64,000 nt of DNA from Clostridia bacterium (lineage in GTDB: Bacteria > Bacillota > Clostridia > Oscillospirales > Acutalibacteraceae), in assembly GCA_017416485.1 (NCBI GenBank), contig JAFQCH010000020.1, forward strand, positions 1 to 64,000. Reading direction: 5' to 3'. Positions 1 through 9,624 of this stretch are shown here, in pieces. How positions within the stretch are numbered: the first letter of the stretch is position 1; the number at the start of each line of letters is the position of its first letter. Below the pieces are notes generated by a model. That model was not told where the DNA came from, searched no databases, and was given only the letters and a program-made list of their open reading frames with translations. The translations under genes were made by a program, and so were the position numbers.

Positions 1-22
1 CTACCAGATGAGCTACATCCGC
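1..22 (-). tRNA. tRNA 5' part, probably tRNA-Gly (cut by window edge)
   Basis: Read on the minus strand the first 22 bases give the acceptor 5' strand and D-arm GCGGATGTAGCTCATCTGG. The anticodon lies outside the window. GCGGATGTAGCTC is typical of tRNA-Gly(GCC) in Clostridia, so the identity is inferred. It heads a block of four tRNAs on the same strand. Confidence 0.7.
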
Positions 23-50
23 ATATTGCAGGGAGGATTGCTCCTCCCTT

Positions 51-126
<76 letters not shown>

Positions 127-142
127 ATTTGCACAGGAAAAA

Positions 143-219
143 TGGCGACCCGGAACGGGCTCGAACCGTCGACCTCTAGCGTGACAGGCTAGCGTTCTAA
201 CCAACTGAACTACCGGGCC
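143..219 (-). tRNA. tRNA-Asp (GTC)
   Basis: Acceptor GGCCCGG pairs with CCGGGTC. The anticodon stem is TAGCC/GGCTA-like around loop CTGTCAC (anticodon GTC). Discriminator G and CCA are encoded. Confidence 0.95.
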
Positions 220-224
220 AAAAA

Positions 225-300
225 TGGTGGGAACAACAGGGCTCGAACCTGTGACCCCCTGCTTGTAAGGCAGGTGCTCTCCCAGCTGAGCTATGCTCCC
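225..300 (-). tRNA. tRNA-Val (TAC)
   Basis: Acceptor GGGAGCA, D-arm GCTC/GAGC, anticodon stem CTGCC/GGCAG with loop TTACAAG-type (anticodon TAC), and encoded CCA. It is the most upstream tRNA of the cluster as read on the minus strand. Confidence 0.95.
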
Positions 301-396
301 TTACCTGTGCGGCTCGTTTAATATACACCATTCGCAAGCATTTGTCAAGCCCTTTTTTCAAAATTTTTCAATTTTTTTTGAATTTATTTTTCCGCT

Positions 397-433
397 GAAA
401 AAGCCGGCAAAAAACGAGCTGTTTTCTGCCGAC
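397..433 (-). terminator. rho-independent terminator of putP
   Basis: On the minus strand GTCGGCA pairs with TGCCGGC, extended by an A/T stem, and is followed by TTTTT. It lies directly after the putP stop codon. Confidence 0.8.
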
Positions 434-453
434 CTTTATTTATATTATTTATT

Positions 454-1956
454 TTAGTCTTCGTCAAAGCCCTTTGCGGTGGCTTTTTCAAAGATATCGG
501 TCACTTCTTTGGAGGGAGCCTTGTCGATAAGGGTGACGACAACACAAGCAATAAGACCTGCGATGAAACCGGGAACGATTTCATAAATACCCGTGGAAGC
601 AGAAAGCGTGAGCAACCAAACAACGTCCACAACGGCACCCGTGACAACACCTGCGATGGCGCCCTTGTAGGTCGTACGTTTCCAGAACAGAGAAAGAATA
701 ATGACGGGACCGAATGCGGAGCCGAAACCGCCCCAGGCATTTTCAACCATATTCATGATTGCCTGTGCGCCTTCCCCTTCGCTGCTTGCAATGAAGTAAG
801 CAACAACGGCAACACAGATAACAACCCCTCTGCCGATCCACAATACTTCCTTATCGGATGCTTTTTTACGGATAACAGCCTTGTAGATATCGCTGGTGAA
901 CGAAGAGGAAGCAACAAGAAGTTGGGAGTCTGCCGTGCTCATGGCGGCAGCAACAATGGCAGAAAGCAGAAGTCCTGCAATGAAACCGGGGAAGCAATCC
1001 TGCACAATACGAATGAAAATAGTCTGCTGTGCACCGGCATTGACAAGTTCTTCACCGACAAGCATTCTGCCGAGAACGGCAATTGCCATGGATGCACCGA
1101 GGCTGAGAATGACCCAAACGATAGCAACGGTTGCAGACTTTTTGATCATGGAAGCCTTTTTAATAGACATAAAGCGGACAAGGATGTGCGGCATACCGAA
1201 ATAACCAAGTCCCCAGCCAAGACCTGAAATGATATCCTGCACGGGCACACTGAACGGATTGCGTTCAAACACATTCATCACACCGTCTGCACCCATAAAT
1301 GAAAGTTTTGCAACATCGGGATCTTTTGTAATAAGAATAATGATCGGCACAGCCAACAATGCAACAAGCATCATAAGCCCCTGGAAGAAGTCTGTCCAAC
1401 AAACCGCTTTGAAGCCGCCCGAGAATGTGTAAGCAACAAGAATCAGCGCAAAGATCAGCAGCGCAAGGCTTTCTTTGCCGACCAACTGCGGAACAACACT
1501 TGTAAGCACCGTGGCACCTGCAACAAAGCTCGAAGCAACATAAACGGTGAAGAAAACAAGAAATACAACAGCACAGATGATCTGCAACACGCGGTTGGTT
1601 GCACCGAAACGGTTGTTGAGATACTGCGGCAAGGTAATGGAGTCATTGGCGGCTTTTGAGAAATTGCGAAGTCTTTTGGCAACAAAAATCCAGTTTGCAA
1701 TCGTACCGAGTGCAAGACCGATACCGATCCACATCTGGCCCATGCCGAAAGCAAGGATGCTGCCGGGGAATCCCATCAGCAACCAACCACTCATGTCGGA
1801 TGCCTGTGCACTCATGGCGGTGACCCACGGCCCCATGGAACGACCGCCGAGGAAATAATCGGCTTCGCCTTCGTTTTTGGATTTCAGCATAAAGAAAACA
1901 CCGATGCCGAGAACCACAACAAAGTAAACAATAAATGCAAGCAATTGAGAGGTCAT
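454..1956 (-). CDS. putP: sodium/proline symporter PutP
   Basis: A 500-residue member of the solute:sodium symporter (SSS) family that imports proline with Na+ across the inner membrane. The sequence is almost wholly hydrophobic with about 13 membrane spans. The N-terminal stretch ADYFLGGRSMGPWVTAMSA followed by SDMSGWLLMGFPG is the PutP signature, and STADSQLLVASSSFTSDIY around residue 340 is the span that contributes Na+ ligands in the family. Length matches E. coli PutP (about 500). The start is fixed by GGAAG seven bases upstream of ATG. It is monocistronic, with its own promoter and terminator, and is divergent from the lipase gene. No proline catabolism gene is nearby, so osmoprotection or scavenging is as likely as use for energy (inference). 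Confidence 0.93.
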   Translation of the reverse strand: MTSQLLAFIVYFVVVLGIGVFFMLKSKNEGEADYFLGGRSMGPWVTAMSAQASDMSGWLLMGFPGSILAFGMGQMWIGIGLALGTIANWIFVAKRLRNFSKAANDSITLPQYLNNRFGATNRVLQIICAVVFLVFFTVYVASSFVAGATVLTSVVPQLVGKESLALLIFALILVAYTFSGGFKAVCWTDFFQGLMMLVALLAVPIIILITKDPDVAKLSFMGADGVMNVFERNPFSVPVQDIISGLGWGLGYFGMPHILVRFMSIKKASMIKKSATVAIVWVILSLGASMAIAVLGRMLVGEELVNAGAQQTIFIRIVQDCFPGFIAGLLLSAIVAAAMSTADSQLLVASSSFTSDIYKAVIRKKASDKEVLWIGRGVVICVAVVAYFIASSEGEGAQAIMNMVENAWGGFGSAFGPVIILSLFWKRTTYKGAIAGVVTGAVVDVVWLLTLSASTGIYEIVPGFIAGLIACVVVTLIDKAPSKEVTDIFEKATAKGFDED

Positions 1957-1987
1957 TTTTCATCTTCCTTCCTTTTGTTTGCCATCC

Positions 1988-2016
1988 ATCATAACACAAA
2001 AGCGATATCAATGCAA
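1988..2016 (-). promoter_or_regulatory. putP promoter
   Basis: On the minus strand TTGCAT, a 17-base spacer, then TATGAT, about 30 bases before the putP start. Confidence 0.6.
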
Positions 2017-2104
2017 TACGGTAAAGTAATAAATTTACATTTTGCAAACTTATTGGCTATTTTTATCCATAAAAACATATTATTCAGCAATTATTTTGTT
2101 TTTA

Positions 2105-2133
2105 TTGACGAATGCAAAACAATGTGATAATAT
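2105..2133 (+). promoter_or_regulatory. promoter of the lipase-like gene
   Basis: TTGACG, 17 bases, TAATAT, placed 30 bases before the start at 2163. It is divergent from the putP promoter in a 206-base AT-rich gap. Confidence 0.7.
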
Positions 2134-2162
2134 ACATATATCTATAGTAAGGGGGATTCATT

Positions 2163-3818
2163 ATGAAACACTGTAAAAAAGCGATTGCAGTTTTATTGAG
2201 CGTAGTGCTCGGTTTGTCTTGTTTTTGCATGTTTGCATTTGCCGAAACGGGAAATGCAAAAACCGAAAGCGACATTGCATTTGAAAATCTTGAAAAAGAT
2301 GTGCCGCTGATTCTTGTTACAGGGCTTGGCGGACAATACCACAGCGGTCTGCTGACCGAAACCGAAGAAGATGACGTGCAGATATGGGAGCCGACCATGG
2401 CAATGATCGAACCCGTTATCAAGGCGCATGCTTTTGACCTGGTGAAAGCGATTCTTGCAAAAGATTACGTGAACGCCAATGAAGTGATCGAAAAAGCGGC
2501 GGAAGGTGTGTTCGGACCGTTCTCGTGCGATCCAAGCGGTGTCCCCGATCCCGACACGGGCAAAAAAGAATCCTGCACAAATCATTTGCGCGACGGCAAC
2601 GGTTATTTTGAGTCCTATGATTTTTTGTATGACTGGCGTTGGGACATTGTGACCATTGCAAACAGACTCCATGCCTATGTGCAACAGGTTATGAAACTGA
2701 CGGGGGCGGACAAAGTTGCTTTTGTCGGCACAAGCATGGGTTGCAGTGTGCTGATGACTTATCTTTATAAATACTTCTACACCAATGAGGATTATGCAGG
2801 TCACATTCAGTCCGTTATTTTCGTTGCAGGTACGATGAACGGTGTGGCACCCTGCCAGGATCCGTTCTCGGCAAACATCAGCCTGGATGAAGAAGCACTT
2901 GTGCGTTATATTGAAGAATTGGCAGGCGAAATCCCCGTTCTGCGTGCGCTGTATTCCATGGGTATTCTGAATCCCGTGTTTGATTACGTGGGTGAACTGA
3001 TGATGGGGCTTGCCGAAAACGGGCTGTATGATGCAATGGAAACCACACTGGCAACCATCCCCGGTTTCCATGCGTTGATGAACGGGGAACGGTATGAAGA
3101 AGTAAAAGCAAAAATGTATAATACCCCCGAAAAGCAGGAAAAGTTTGCCGCCATTCTGGAAGCGGGTGACTATTTCCACAACGAAGTGCAACCGAACAAC
3201 AATAACATCATTCAGAAATTGCTTGACAACGGCACGCATGCCGCTATTTTCGGCGAATACGGCTACAATCTGTTGCCGTTGACGAGCGACAATGACCGTC
3301 CTTCCGACGGCACGATTGCCCTTGCGGATGCGAGCTTCGGTGCAACCGTTTCTGATTCGGATATGACGCTTGGTGCAGATTACAAACAGGCTGTCAATTG
3401 CGTTTGCGGCAAAAACCACCTCTCCCCTGACGGTCAGATCGATGCTTCCACCTGCGCATTTGCAGACATCACATGGTTCGGCAGAGATATGATGCACACA
3501 TTCAGTTCGACCTTACTCGGCAAACTCATTGACCTTGTGACCTATTCCGATGAACAGATCACGGTACATACCTACGAAGACCTGCCGCAGTTTTTGATCA
3601 ATATTGAAAATACTCTTGTTCCCCTGACCGAAGATAACTTCGGTGAGATCATCGAAATTGAAAAGAGCATTGAAAATGATGAAACAACCGCGAAGATGGT
3701 GAAGACCGTAAAACTCATCATTGCGGTGGTTGTGATTGTTCTTGTTGCATTGCTTGGACTGATCGTGTTCGGCATTGCAAGAAGTGTGAAAAAACGCAAA
3801 GCGAAGAAAGCAAAATAA
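2163..3818 (+). CDS. secreted, membrane-anchored LCAT-like lipase/acyltransferase
   Basis: 551 residues of the alpha/beta-hydrolase fold resembling lecithin:cholesterol acyltransferases. A signal peptide (residues 1-27, ending FAFA) is followed by PLILVTGLGG, a typical first strand, and by the nucleophile elbow V-G-T-S-M-G with Ser191. SDGTIALADASFGA near residue 380 is the equivalent of the LCAT Asp loop (GDGTV), and KNHLSPDG near 420 may supply the His. A transmembrane helix (about 518-540) and a lysine-rich tail KKRKAKKAK close the protein, so the enzyme is probably displayed outside and anchored by its C-terminus. The substrate is unknown; a lipid ester is the likely target. It is transcribed alone, between its own promoter and a terminator. 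Confidence 0.8.
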   Translation: MKHCKKAIAVLLSVVLGLSCFCMFAFAETGNAKTESDIAFENLEKDVPLILVTGLGGQYHSGLLTETEEDDVQIWEPTMAMIEPVIKAHAFDLVKAILAKDYVNANEVIEKAAEGVFGPFSCDPSGVPDPDTGKKESCTNHLRDGNGYFESYDFLYDWRWDIVTIANRLHAYVQQVMKLTGADKVAFVGTSMGCSVLMTYLYKYFYTNEDYAGHIQSVIFVAGTMNGVAPCQDPFSANISLDEEALVRYIEELAGEIPVLRALYSMGILNPVFDYVGELMMGLAENGLYDAMETTLATIPGFHALMNGERYEEVKAKMYNTPEKQEKFAAILEAGDYFHNEVQPNNNNIIQKLLDNGTHAAIFGEYGYNLLPLTSDNDRPSDGTIALADASFGATVSDSDMTLGADYKQAVNCVCGKNHLSPDGQIDASTCAFADITWFGRDMMHTFSSTLLGKLIDLVTYSDEQITVHTYEDLPQFLINIENTLVPLTEDNFGEIIEIEKSIENDETTAKMVKTVKLIIAVVVIVLVALLGLIVFGIARSVKKRKAKKAK

Positions 3819-3830
3819 TATAATGTAAAA

Positions 3831-3864
3831 GGGGGACTGTTTTTCACAGCCCCCCGCTTTTTTG
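3831..3864. terminator. terminator between convergent lipase and GH16 genes
   Basis: Stem of GGGGG-CTGT with ACAG-CCCCC followed by a run of T on the plus strand. It sits 13 bases after the lipase stop and 9 before the GH16 stop. Confidence 0.8.
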
Positions 3865-3872
3865 TTTGTTGA

Positions 3873-4754
3873 TTACTGATAAATACGGACGTAGTCAACG
3901 ATAAATTCGGTTTTATATGTTTCTTTATCAAGCCCGGCAAGCACATCCGCATCGGGAATGCAAAGATTGATAATGACATCTTCTTCAACCTGCGAAACAC
4001 CGTTTCCGAAGGTTGAACGGCAGGATTCAACACCGTTGACATAGAAAATATATTCATCTTCCGTCCATTTCAGACCGTAGGTGTTGTATTCTTCACAGAC
4101 ATTATTGCCTTTGAAGCAACCGAGCAGACGGGACTGAAAGCCCTCCTGCACACCGTCCACACCTGCGCAGTGGATGGCATTGGTGATGTAATTATTGTAT
4201 TTGCTTTCATATTTGGATTCCATGATATCCAGTTCCGCACCGCCGACACCGCCTTGTGAATAAGCAGCTTCATAAGGATGCGAAGCCTGAATCCAGAACG
4301 CACTCCACATGCCGGGATCGGCATTGCAGATGCAACGGCACTCAAAATAGCCCTGTTTATAGCGCTCGGTCAGAATGACCTGTGCACTGTACCAACCGGG
4401 GCCGAATTTACCGTCTTCAAGGTATTCACCCGTAATCACAAGATTTCCGTCACGGAAAGAAACCTGACTTGCACTGTCAAACCCGCCGCGGGTCGGTCCT
4501 TCACGACGGATTTTTACTTTTTCGGGGTTGAGGGAATCGCCGTCGAATTCTTCTTCAAACACAAGTTCATACCCTGTCAGGTCAAGTTCATCGCCCACAG
4601 GGGTCAGCGGGGTGTCAAAAATGATACAGCCGAGTGCTTCTGCCAACACAAGACCGAGCACGGCAAATCTTTTGAAATTGCCGCTGAAAACTTCTTTGAG
4701 AATACGCACAAATCTGTTCCATGATTCTTGCTGACGATATGCCAGAGGACCCAT
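3873..4754 (-). CDS. glycoside hydrolase family 16 beta-glucanase, membrane-anchored
   Basis: 293 residues. The core is a GH16 jelly roll that cuts beta-1,3 or beta-1,3-1,4 glucans (laminarin, lichenan). The diagnostic catalytic motif ELDIMES is present with nucleophile Glu, helper Asp and acid/base Glu in the right spacing, preceded by WSAFWIQA and followed by TYGLKWTEDEYIFYVNG as in the family. Instead of a cleavable signal peptide there is a hydrophobic stretch FAVLGLVLAEALGCIIF near residues 31-47, which may act as a signal anchor. I take the ATG with AAAGGAG ten bases upstream; a longer in-frame start exists 15 codons earlier but has no ribosome site. It is monocistronic with its own promoter. 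Confidence 0.88.
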   Translation of the reverse strand: MGPLAYRQQESWNRFVRILKEVFSGNFKRFAVLGLVLAEALGCIIFDTPLTPVGDELDLTGYELVFEEEFDGDSLNPEKVKIRREGPTRGGFDSASQVSFRDGNLVITGEYLEDGKFGPGWYSAQVILTERYKQGYFECRCICNADPGMWSAFWIQASHPYEAAYSQGGVGGAELDIMESKYESKYNNYITNAIHCAGVDGVQEGFQSRLLGCFKGNNVCEEYNTYGLKWTEDEYIFYVNGVESCRSTFGNGVSQVEEDVIINLCIPDADVLAGLDKETYKTEFIVDYVRIYQ

Positions 4755-4786
4755 AAAAACAACACTCCTTTGATTTCTTTTTTCAA

Positions 4787-4815
4787 TGATAACACACATT
4801 GCAAAGCATTGTCAA
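4787..4815 (-). promoter_or_regulatory. GH16 promoter
   Basis: TTGACA, 17 bases, TTATCA on the minus strand, about 35 bases before the chosen start. This supports the shorter reading frame. Confidence 0.55.
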
Positions 4816-4845
4816 CAAAAAAAGAAGATCTGAAATAGTTTTATA

Positions 4846-4875
4846 TTGACACATCTGATAATTTCATTGTAAAAT
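4846..4875 (+). promoter_or_regulatory. promoter of the YcxB-like gene
   Basis: TTGACA, 18 bases, TAAAAT on the plus strand, 27 bases before the start at 4903. Confidence 0.7.
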
Positions 4876-4902
4876 AAAGGAAAAAGCAAAGGAGAATCGG
4901 TT

Positions 4903-6165
4903 ATGGAAAATGACATCAATATAATAAACACCGACAACGAAGTGATACCCGATACCAATACGCCGATTGCGGAAGTGACCTTGCAGTTTGCCCCCATGGA
5001 AATTGAGCATGTACTGAATCATCACGCAAAAACATATATAAAAAGAATGAAACGATTGGCATTGATTGCAGGGCTGATTTTTACAGCGGGTGCTGTGCTT
5101 TCGTTCTCTTACTCTTATGAATTATCCGCTTTCTGTCTTTGTGCCGTTCTTATTGTTTTGTTTTATTGTTTCAGAGCCATCAAAAATGTAAAAAAGGCCG
5201 CGCACAAAAATGCGCAGGATGCAGATTTTACAAAAGATACTTTCGAAGTATTTGAAAAGCATTGCAAAATCAGCATTGTCAAAAATGATGTTCTCAAAAC
5301 GATTTACTATATTGACTATGAAGAAATTGACAGCATCGTGGAGGATGAGCATTATTTCAGCTTTGTCAGGAAAAATCTTATTTACACGCTTCGCAAAAAT
5401 GATTCCGTCTGCAATTTGCTGATGGATAAAATCAAAGCCAATGCCGCCTGCGAAGCGGAAAAAGAAACAAAAAAGGAAATCAAAAAACAAACTGCCTCCA
5501 TTGCGTTGATTGCGGTAATCTTTATCAGTGCTATGTTACCGATGGCATTGCGCAATTGGCTGCCGTATGACTTTTTCACTGCTTTGCCGATACAGCTTGA
5601 ATATTTCTTCATGCTCATTCCTGCGGTTGTGATTATCATAAGCATCATTTTCCGCAAGAAGTTGAAAACATCCGCCCTGTGTATTACCGGGGTGATTGTC
5701 ATAATGATGTTGTCTCTGCTTGCATGGGTGAACGGTTACGACACGGAAGACGCTGCTTACCAAGCCGAACAAGACACAAATGCGGCAAGTTTTTTGCAGC
5801 AGACTGAAGAAATTGTGAACTTTGCGCTTCCCGACAGTTTTGAAGTGCTTTATGCCCATGAAGCAACCGAATATGAAAACGGTTTTTATGCCGGCATTTA
5901 TATCAGTGAAAATGAAATTGAGCAATTCAGCAAGAGCCTGCAAAACAGTGACAAATGGCTGGACTATACCCCGAGTATTCTTGCAGGTTTGAAACCGTAT
6001 TACGGCGAAACGGATTTTATGTTGCTTTATAATGAAGATACAAAACAGTTCAACACCCTTCCCGAACAAAGCGGCACATACTCTTTTCTCTATATGAATT
6101 TTAACACCGATGACGGATTCATGTATGTGGAACGGTATGAAGCCGACTATGTAGCTTACGAATAA
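4903..6165 (+). CDS. YcxB-like integral membrane protein
   Basis: 420 residues, function unknown. Residues 25-180 look like the YcxB module: two close membrane helices (LALIAGLIFTAGAVLSF and AFCLCAVLIVLFYCF, about 48-90) followed by a soluble beta-rich part with DYEEIDSIVEDEHYFSFVRKN, which recalls PH-like domains. A second hydrophobic region with two or three helices covers about 200-275. The remaining 140 residues are polar and would lie on one side of the membrane. The start has AAAGGAG eight bases upstream. It stands alone between a promoter and a terminator. YcxB proteins have no established role. Confidence 0.75.
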   Translation: MENDINIINTDNEVIPDTNTPIAEVTLQFAPMEIEHVLNHHAKTYIKRMKRLALIAGLIFTAGAVLSFSYSYELSAFCLCAVLIVLFYCFRAIKNVKKAAHKNAQDADFTKDTFEVFEKHCKISIVKNDVLKTIYYIDYEEIDSIVEDEHYFSFVRKNLIYTLRKNDSVCNLLMDKIKANAACEAEKETKKEIKKQTASIALIAVIFISAMLPMALRNWLPYDFFTALPIQLEYFFMLIPAVVIIISIIFRKKLKTSALCITGVIVIMMLSLLAWVNGYDTEDAAYQAEQDTNAASFLQQTEEIVNFALPDSFEVLYAHEATEYENGFYAGIYISENEIEQFSKSLQNSDKWLDYTPSILAGLKPYYGETDFMLLYNEDTKQFNTLPEQSGTYSFLYMNFNTDDGFMYVERYEADYVAYE

Positions 6166-6171
6166 TGATAA

Positions 6172-6206
6172 AACCACCGGATGCGATGTGCCCGGTGGTT
6201 CTTTTT
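6172..6206. terminator. bidirectional terminator
   Basis: AACCACCGG pairs with CCGGTGGTT and is followed by CTTTTT. It separates the convergent YcxB-like gene and htpG. Confidence 0.85.
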
Positions 6207-6217
6207 CAAATCAGGAT

Positions 6218-8098
6218 TTACAGCATCAGTTCGCAAATAAGAGAACTGAATTGGGCGGGATTTTCGATGCTCATGCCGCCGATGAGTCTTGCCTGTGCGT
6301 TGAGCAGTTTGGCATACTTATCGAGGGTGTCACGGTCCGTTTCAAACAAATCGGTGAGCTTGTCTGCAATGGCATGGTTTGCATTGATTTCGAGCACCAG
6401 AGAAGCCTTGACCCCTGCCGCACCGGGCATGGCATTGAGCACTCGTTCCATTTCGGAAGAAAGACCGCCTTCGCTGACCAGACAGACGGGATGTGTACCC
6501 AAATTTTCGGTAAAGCGTACAGCAGTGACATCATCATCGAGGCTTTCTGCCATGAAGTCAAGCATGTCCTTGCATGCTTCGTTCTTGGCTTTGACGGTTT
6601 CTTTTTCTTCGTCCGTGCCGAAGTCTGCGTTTTCGGCACAGATGTTCACAAATTCCTTGCCGTCGACTTCACGAAGCATCCGGATTGCGAATTCGTCCAC
6701 ATAATCGGTGAAGTAAAGCAGCTCGTAGCCCTTTGCCTTGACGGCATCTGCCTGCGGGAGCATGTTGATCTTATCAACCGTTTCGCCTGCGGCATAGTAA
6801 ATGGCCTTCTGGTCTTCGGGCATACGGGAAATATATTCTTCCACGGTGACGAACTTATCTTCAAACGAGGACTTGAACAGAAGCAGGTCGGCAACGGCAT
6901 CCTTGTGTCTGCCGTATTCACTGTAAACACCGAATTTGAGCTGTGTGCCGAATGCTTCAAAGAATTTTTCATAGGTTTCGCGGTCGTTGTTGAGCATTTT
7001 GGTAAGCTCGGACTTGATTTTCTTTTCGACCGTTTTTGCAATCAGGCGAAGCTGATAGTCATGCTGTAAAGTCTCGCGGGAGATGTTCAAAGACAGGTCT
7101 TCGCTGTCCACAAGGCCTTTGACAAAACTGAAATAATCGGGCAGAAGGTCGGCACATTTTTCGGTGATAAGCACACCTTTGGAATACAGTGCAAGTCCTT
7201 TTTCAAAGTCCTTTGAGTAGTAATCAAACGGAGCGTGTGCGGGAATGTAAAGCAATGAATTGTAGGTTGCCTGCCCTTCGGTCTTGGTGTGAATAACCTT
7301 CAGCGGGTTTTCGTAATCATAGAATTTATCTTTGTAGAACTGATTGTATTCCTCATCCGTGATTTCGGACTTGTTCTTCTTCCACAGAGGAATCATACTG
7401 TTGAGGGTGCGGTCTTCCACGGCATCCTCGTATTCATCCTCGCTGCCTTCAACCTTTTTGCGGGTGGTGAAGAACATCTTGACGGGATAGCGGATATAAT
7501 CGGAATACTTTTTGACAAGAGAAGACAGACGGTAAGCATCGAGGAATTCGCCGTATTTTTCTTCTTCGGTGTCTGCCTTGATGTGCAGAATAATGTCCGT
7601 ACCGACACTTTCCTTTTCACAGGGTGCAATGGTGTAGCCTTCTGCCCCCTTAGATTCCCAACGATTGGCGGTTTCTTCACCGAATGCACGGCTGATGACG
7701 GTCACCTTATCAGCGACCATGAATGCGGAATAAAAACCGACACCGAACTGACCGATAACATCGATTTCTTCATTCTTTTCGTTGTTGTTCTTAAAATCAA
7801 GCGAACCGCTTTTGGCGATGGTGCCGAGGTTGTTTTCAAGTTCTTCGGCGGTCATTCCGATGCCGTTGTCGCTGATTGTCAGCAAGCGGTTATCGACATC
7901 TGTCGACAGACGGATGCAGTAATCTGCACGGTTGAGTCCGATGCTGTCGTCCGTCAGAGAACGGAAATACAGTTTATCGACCGCATCGCTTGCGTTGGAA
8001 ATGAGCTCACGCAGGAAGATTTCTTTGTTAGTATAGATAGAGTTGATCATCATGTCCAACAGTTTTTTGGACTCTGCTTTGAATTGCTTGGTGCGCAT
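6218..8098 (-). CDS. htpG: molecular chaperone HtpG (Hsp90)
   Basis: A 626-residue cytoplasmic ATP-dependent chaperone dimer. GHKL ATPase motifs are intact: ELISNASDAVDKL (N-box), DNGIGMT, GTIAKSG and GQFGVGFYSAFMVADKV in the first 130 residues. The middle and C-terminal domains follow to full family length. I start at MRTKQF, where AGAGG precedes the ATG; six codons upstream there is another ATG without a better site. It begins only 36 bases after the end of the AGCS symporter gene, so the two may be co-transcribed. No CIRCE repeat is visible upstream. Confidence 0.96.
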   Translation of the reverse strand: MRTKQFKAESKKLLDMMINSIYTNKEIFLRELISNASDAVDKLYFRSLTDDSIGLNRADYCIRLSTDVDNRLLTISDNGIGMTAEELENNLGTIAKSGSLDFKNNNEKNEEIDVIGQFGVGFYSAFMVADKVTVISRAFGEETANRWESKGAEGYTIAPCEKESVGTDIILHIKADTEEEKYGEFLDAYRLSSLVKKYSDYIRYPVKMFFTTRKKVEGSEDEYEDAVEDRTLNSMIPLWKKNKSEITDEEYNQFYKDKFYDYENPLKVIHTKTEGQATYNSLLYIPAHAPFDYYSKDFEKGLALYSKGVLITEKCADLLPDYFSFVKGLVDSEDLSLNISRETLQHDYQLRLIAKTVEKKIKSELTKMLNNDRETYEKFFEAFGTQLKFGVYSEYGRHKDAVADLLLFKSSFEDKFVTVEEYISRMPEDQKAIYYAAGETVDKINMLPQADAVKAKGYELLYFTDYVDEFAIRMLREVDGKEFVNICAENADFGTDEEKETVKAKNEACKDMLDFMAESLDDDVTAVRFTENLGTHPVCLVSEGGLSSEMERVLNAMPGAAGVKASLVLEINANHAIADKLTDLFETDRDTLDKYAKLLNAQARLIGGMSIENPAQFSSLICELML

Positions 8099-8134
8099 GA
8101 AAAAGCCTCTTTTCAAATAGTTTTGAAAAGTATT

Positions 8135-9493
8135 TTAGCCCCTTTTTTTAAACTTGTCAACAACTAAACGCTTTCTTTTGTTCTTTTTCGGTAATTGTAT
8201 CTCTTTCGACAGCAAAAACAGGCTCATTATATTCGGAAATGCAAGCAAAGCATTGATGATGTCAGACAATTCCCACACCAACGAAAACGAAGAGCAACTG
8301 CCCGCAAATGCCGCAATGCAAAACAACACCGTAAACGGCAGATCTCCCCTTTTGCCGAACACAAAGTGACAGCTTTCCCGTCCGAAAAAACTCCAGCCTA
8401 AAAGTGTTGAAAAAGCAAACAAAGTCAAAGCAACGGCAACAATTTTACCCGCCCAAGCACCGAATTGGCTTTGCAGTGCAAACACAAACATGGTTTCGGG
8501 CGGGCAATCCATCGCACCGGGAACACACAGAACGCAAACGGCGGTCAGGGTGCACATGACAACCGTATCAAGAAACACCTCTGCCATACTGCGAAGTCCC
8601 TGTTCATGGGGCGTTGCATCGTCTGCGGCGGCATGGGCGGCAACGGAAGTGCCCAAGCCCGCTTCGTTTGAAAAAATTCCGCGCCGCACACCGACCGACA
8701 AAGAAGAACGCAACATATTTGCCGAAAACCCCGCCGCGGCACTTTTGAAACCGAAAGCGGAACGTAAAATCAGCCCGAATACAGACGGCAATGCCCTGTA
8801 TTGCGAAACGAGCACACCCGCACACATGGCAAAAAAGGCAATGCACCCCAACGGCACCAGCACAGAAGTCAGCTTTGCAACCGCCGTTCTGCCTTTATAC
8901 AGCAACACACCCACACAAACCGCACAGACCGCGCCCGTCACAAAAAAACGCACCCCGAATGCACCGTGCAGTGCATTTGCCGCGGCATTGACCTGCACGG
9001 CATTGCCCATGCCGAATGCACACAAAAGACACAACACGGCATACAGCATCCCTGCTCGTTCAGCGGTCTTCGGAGAAAAAATGCCTGTCAGTCCGTTTTT
9101 AAGTGTATACATTGCCCCACCGCGCAAGGTGCCTTCTATGTCACAATCACGAAACACAACGCCGAGATAATTTTCCGCATAAGCCGTGGCTTCGCCGAGC
9201 AAGGCACTCAGACACATCCAAAGCACCGCCCCGGGGCCACCTGCCGTGATTGCCGCGCAAACACCCACAATATTGCCCGTGCCGATGCTTGCCGCCAATG
9301 CGGTGCACATGGACTGAAAAGGAGAAATGCCGTTTTTTGTTTGCCGCTGTGTTTTACCGCAGACCGTGCGAAGCAGTTCCCGCACACCCGTAAATTGCAG
9401 AAAGCGCAACTTGAAAGAGAAAAACAACCCGCAAAATAAAAAAAGGAGCACCGTCGGCGTGCCCCACAAAACAGATCCTATTTTTGCAATCAT
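8135..9493 (-). CDS. alanine/glycine:cation symporter (AGCS family)
   Basis: A 452-residue multi-pass membrane protein that imports alanine or glycine with Na+ or H+. The N-terminal part has LWGTPTVLLFLFCGLFFSFKLRFLQ and TALAASIGTGNIVGV. The AGCS signature IFSNEAGLGTSVAAHAAA followed by EQGLRSMAEVFLDTVVMCTLTA lies near residue 265. The start at MIAKIG is chosen because GAGGTG lies six bases before it and family members start just before the LWG motif; the frame stays open 34 codons further upstream without a good site. The C-terminus is somewhat shorter than in typical members. It is likely to form a transcription unit with htpG. Confidence 0.9.
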   Translation of the reverse strand: MIAKIGSVLWGTPTVLLFLFCGLFFSFKLRFLQFTGVRELLRTVCGKTQRQTKNGISPFQSMCTALAASIGTGNIVGVCAAITAGGPGAVLWMCLSALLGEATAYAENYLGVVFRDCDIEGTLRGGAMYTLKNGLTGIFSPKTAERAGMLYAVLCLLCAFGMGNAVQVNAAANALHGAFGVRFFVTGAVCAVCVGVLLYKGRTAVAKLTSVLVPLGCIAFFAMCAGVLVSQYRALPSVFGLILRSAFGFKSAAAGFSANMLRSSLSVGVRRGIFSNEAGLGTSVAAHAAADDATPHEQGLRSMAEVFLDTVVMCTLTAVCVLCVPGAMDCPPETMFVFALQSQFGAWAGKIVAVALTLFAFSTLLGWSFFGRESCHFVFGKRGDLPFTVLFCIAAFAGSCSSFSLVWELSDIINALLAFPNIMSLFLLSKEIQLPKKNKRKRLVVDKFKKRG

Positions 9494-9624
9494 GCACAAC
9501 ACCTCGTCCATGTATATGCACAAACAGCCGAAAAATGCAAAAACCTCCGACCGGAGCCGAAGGTTTCTGCCGTACGGAAAAGGCATGAACCGCACGAAAA
9601 TATGAGAGAGGAGAAAGGAGTAAT

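Noticed and set aside
2193..3497. A 434-codon frame opposite the lipase gene
   Set aside because: Antisense shadow; histidine- and cysteine-rich text without any motif, no ribosome site.
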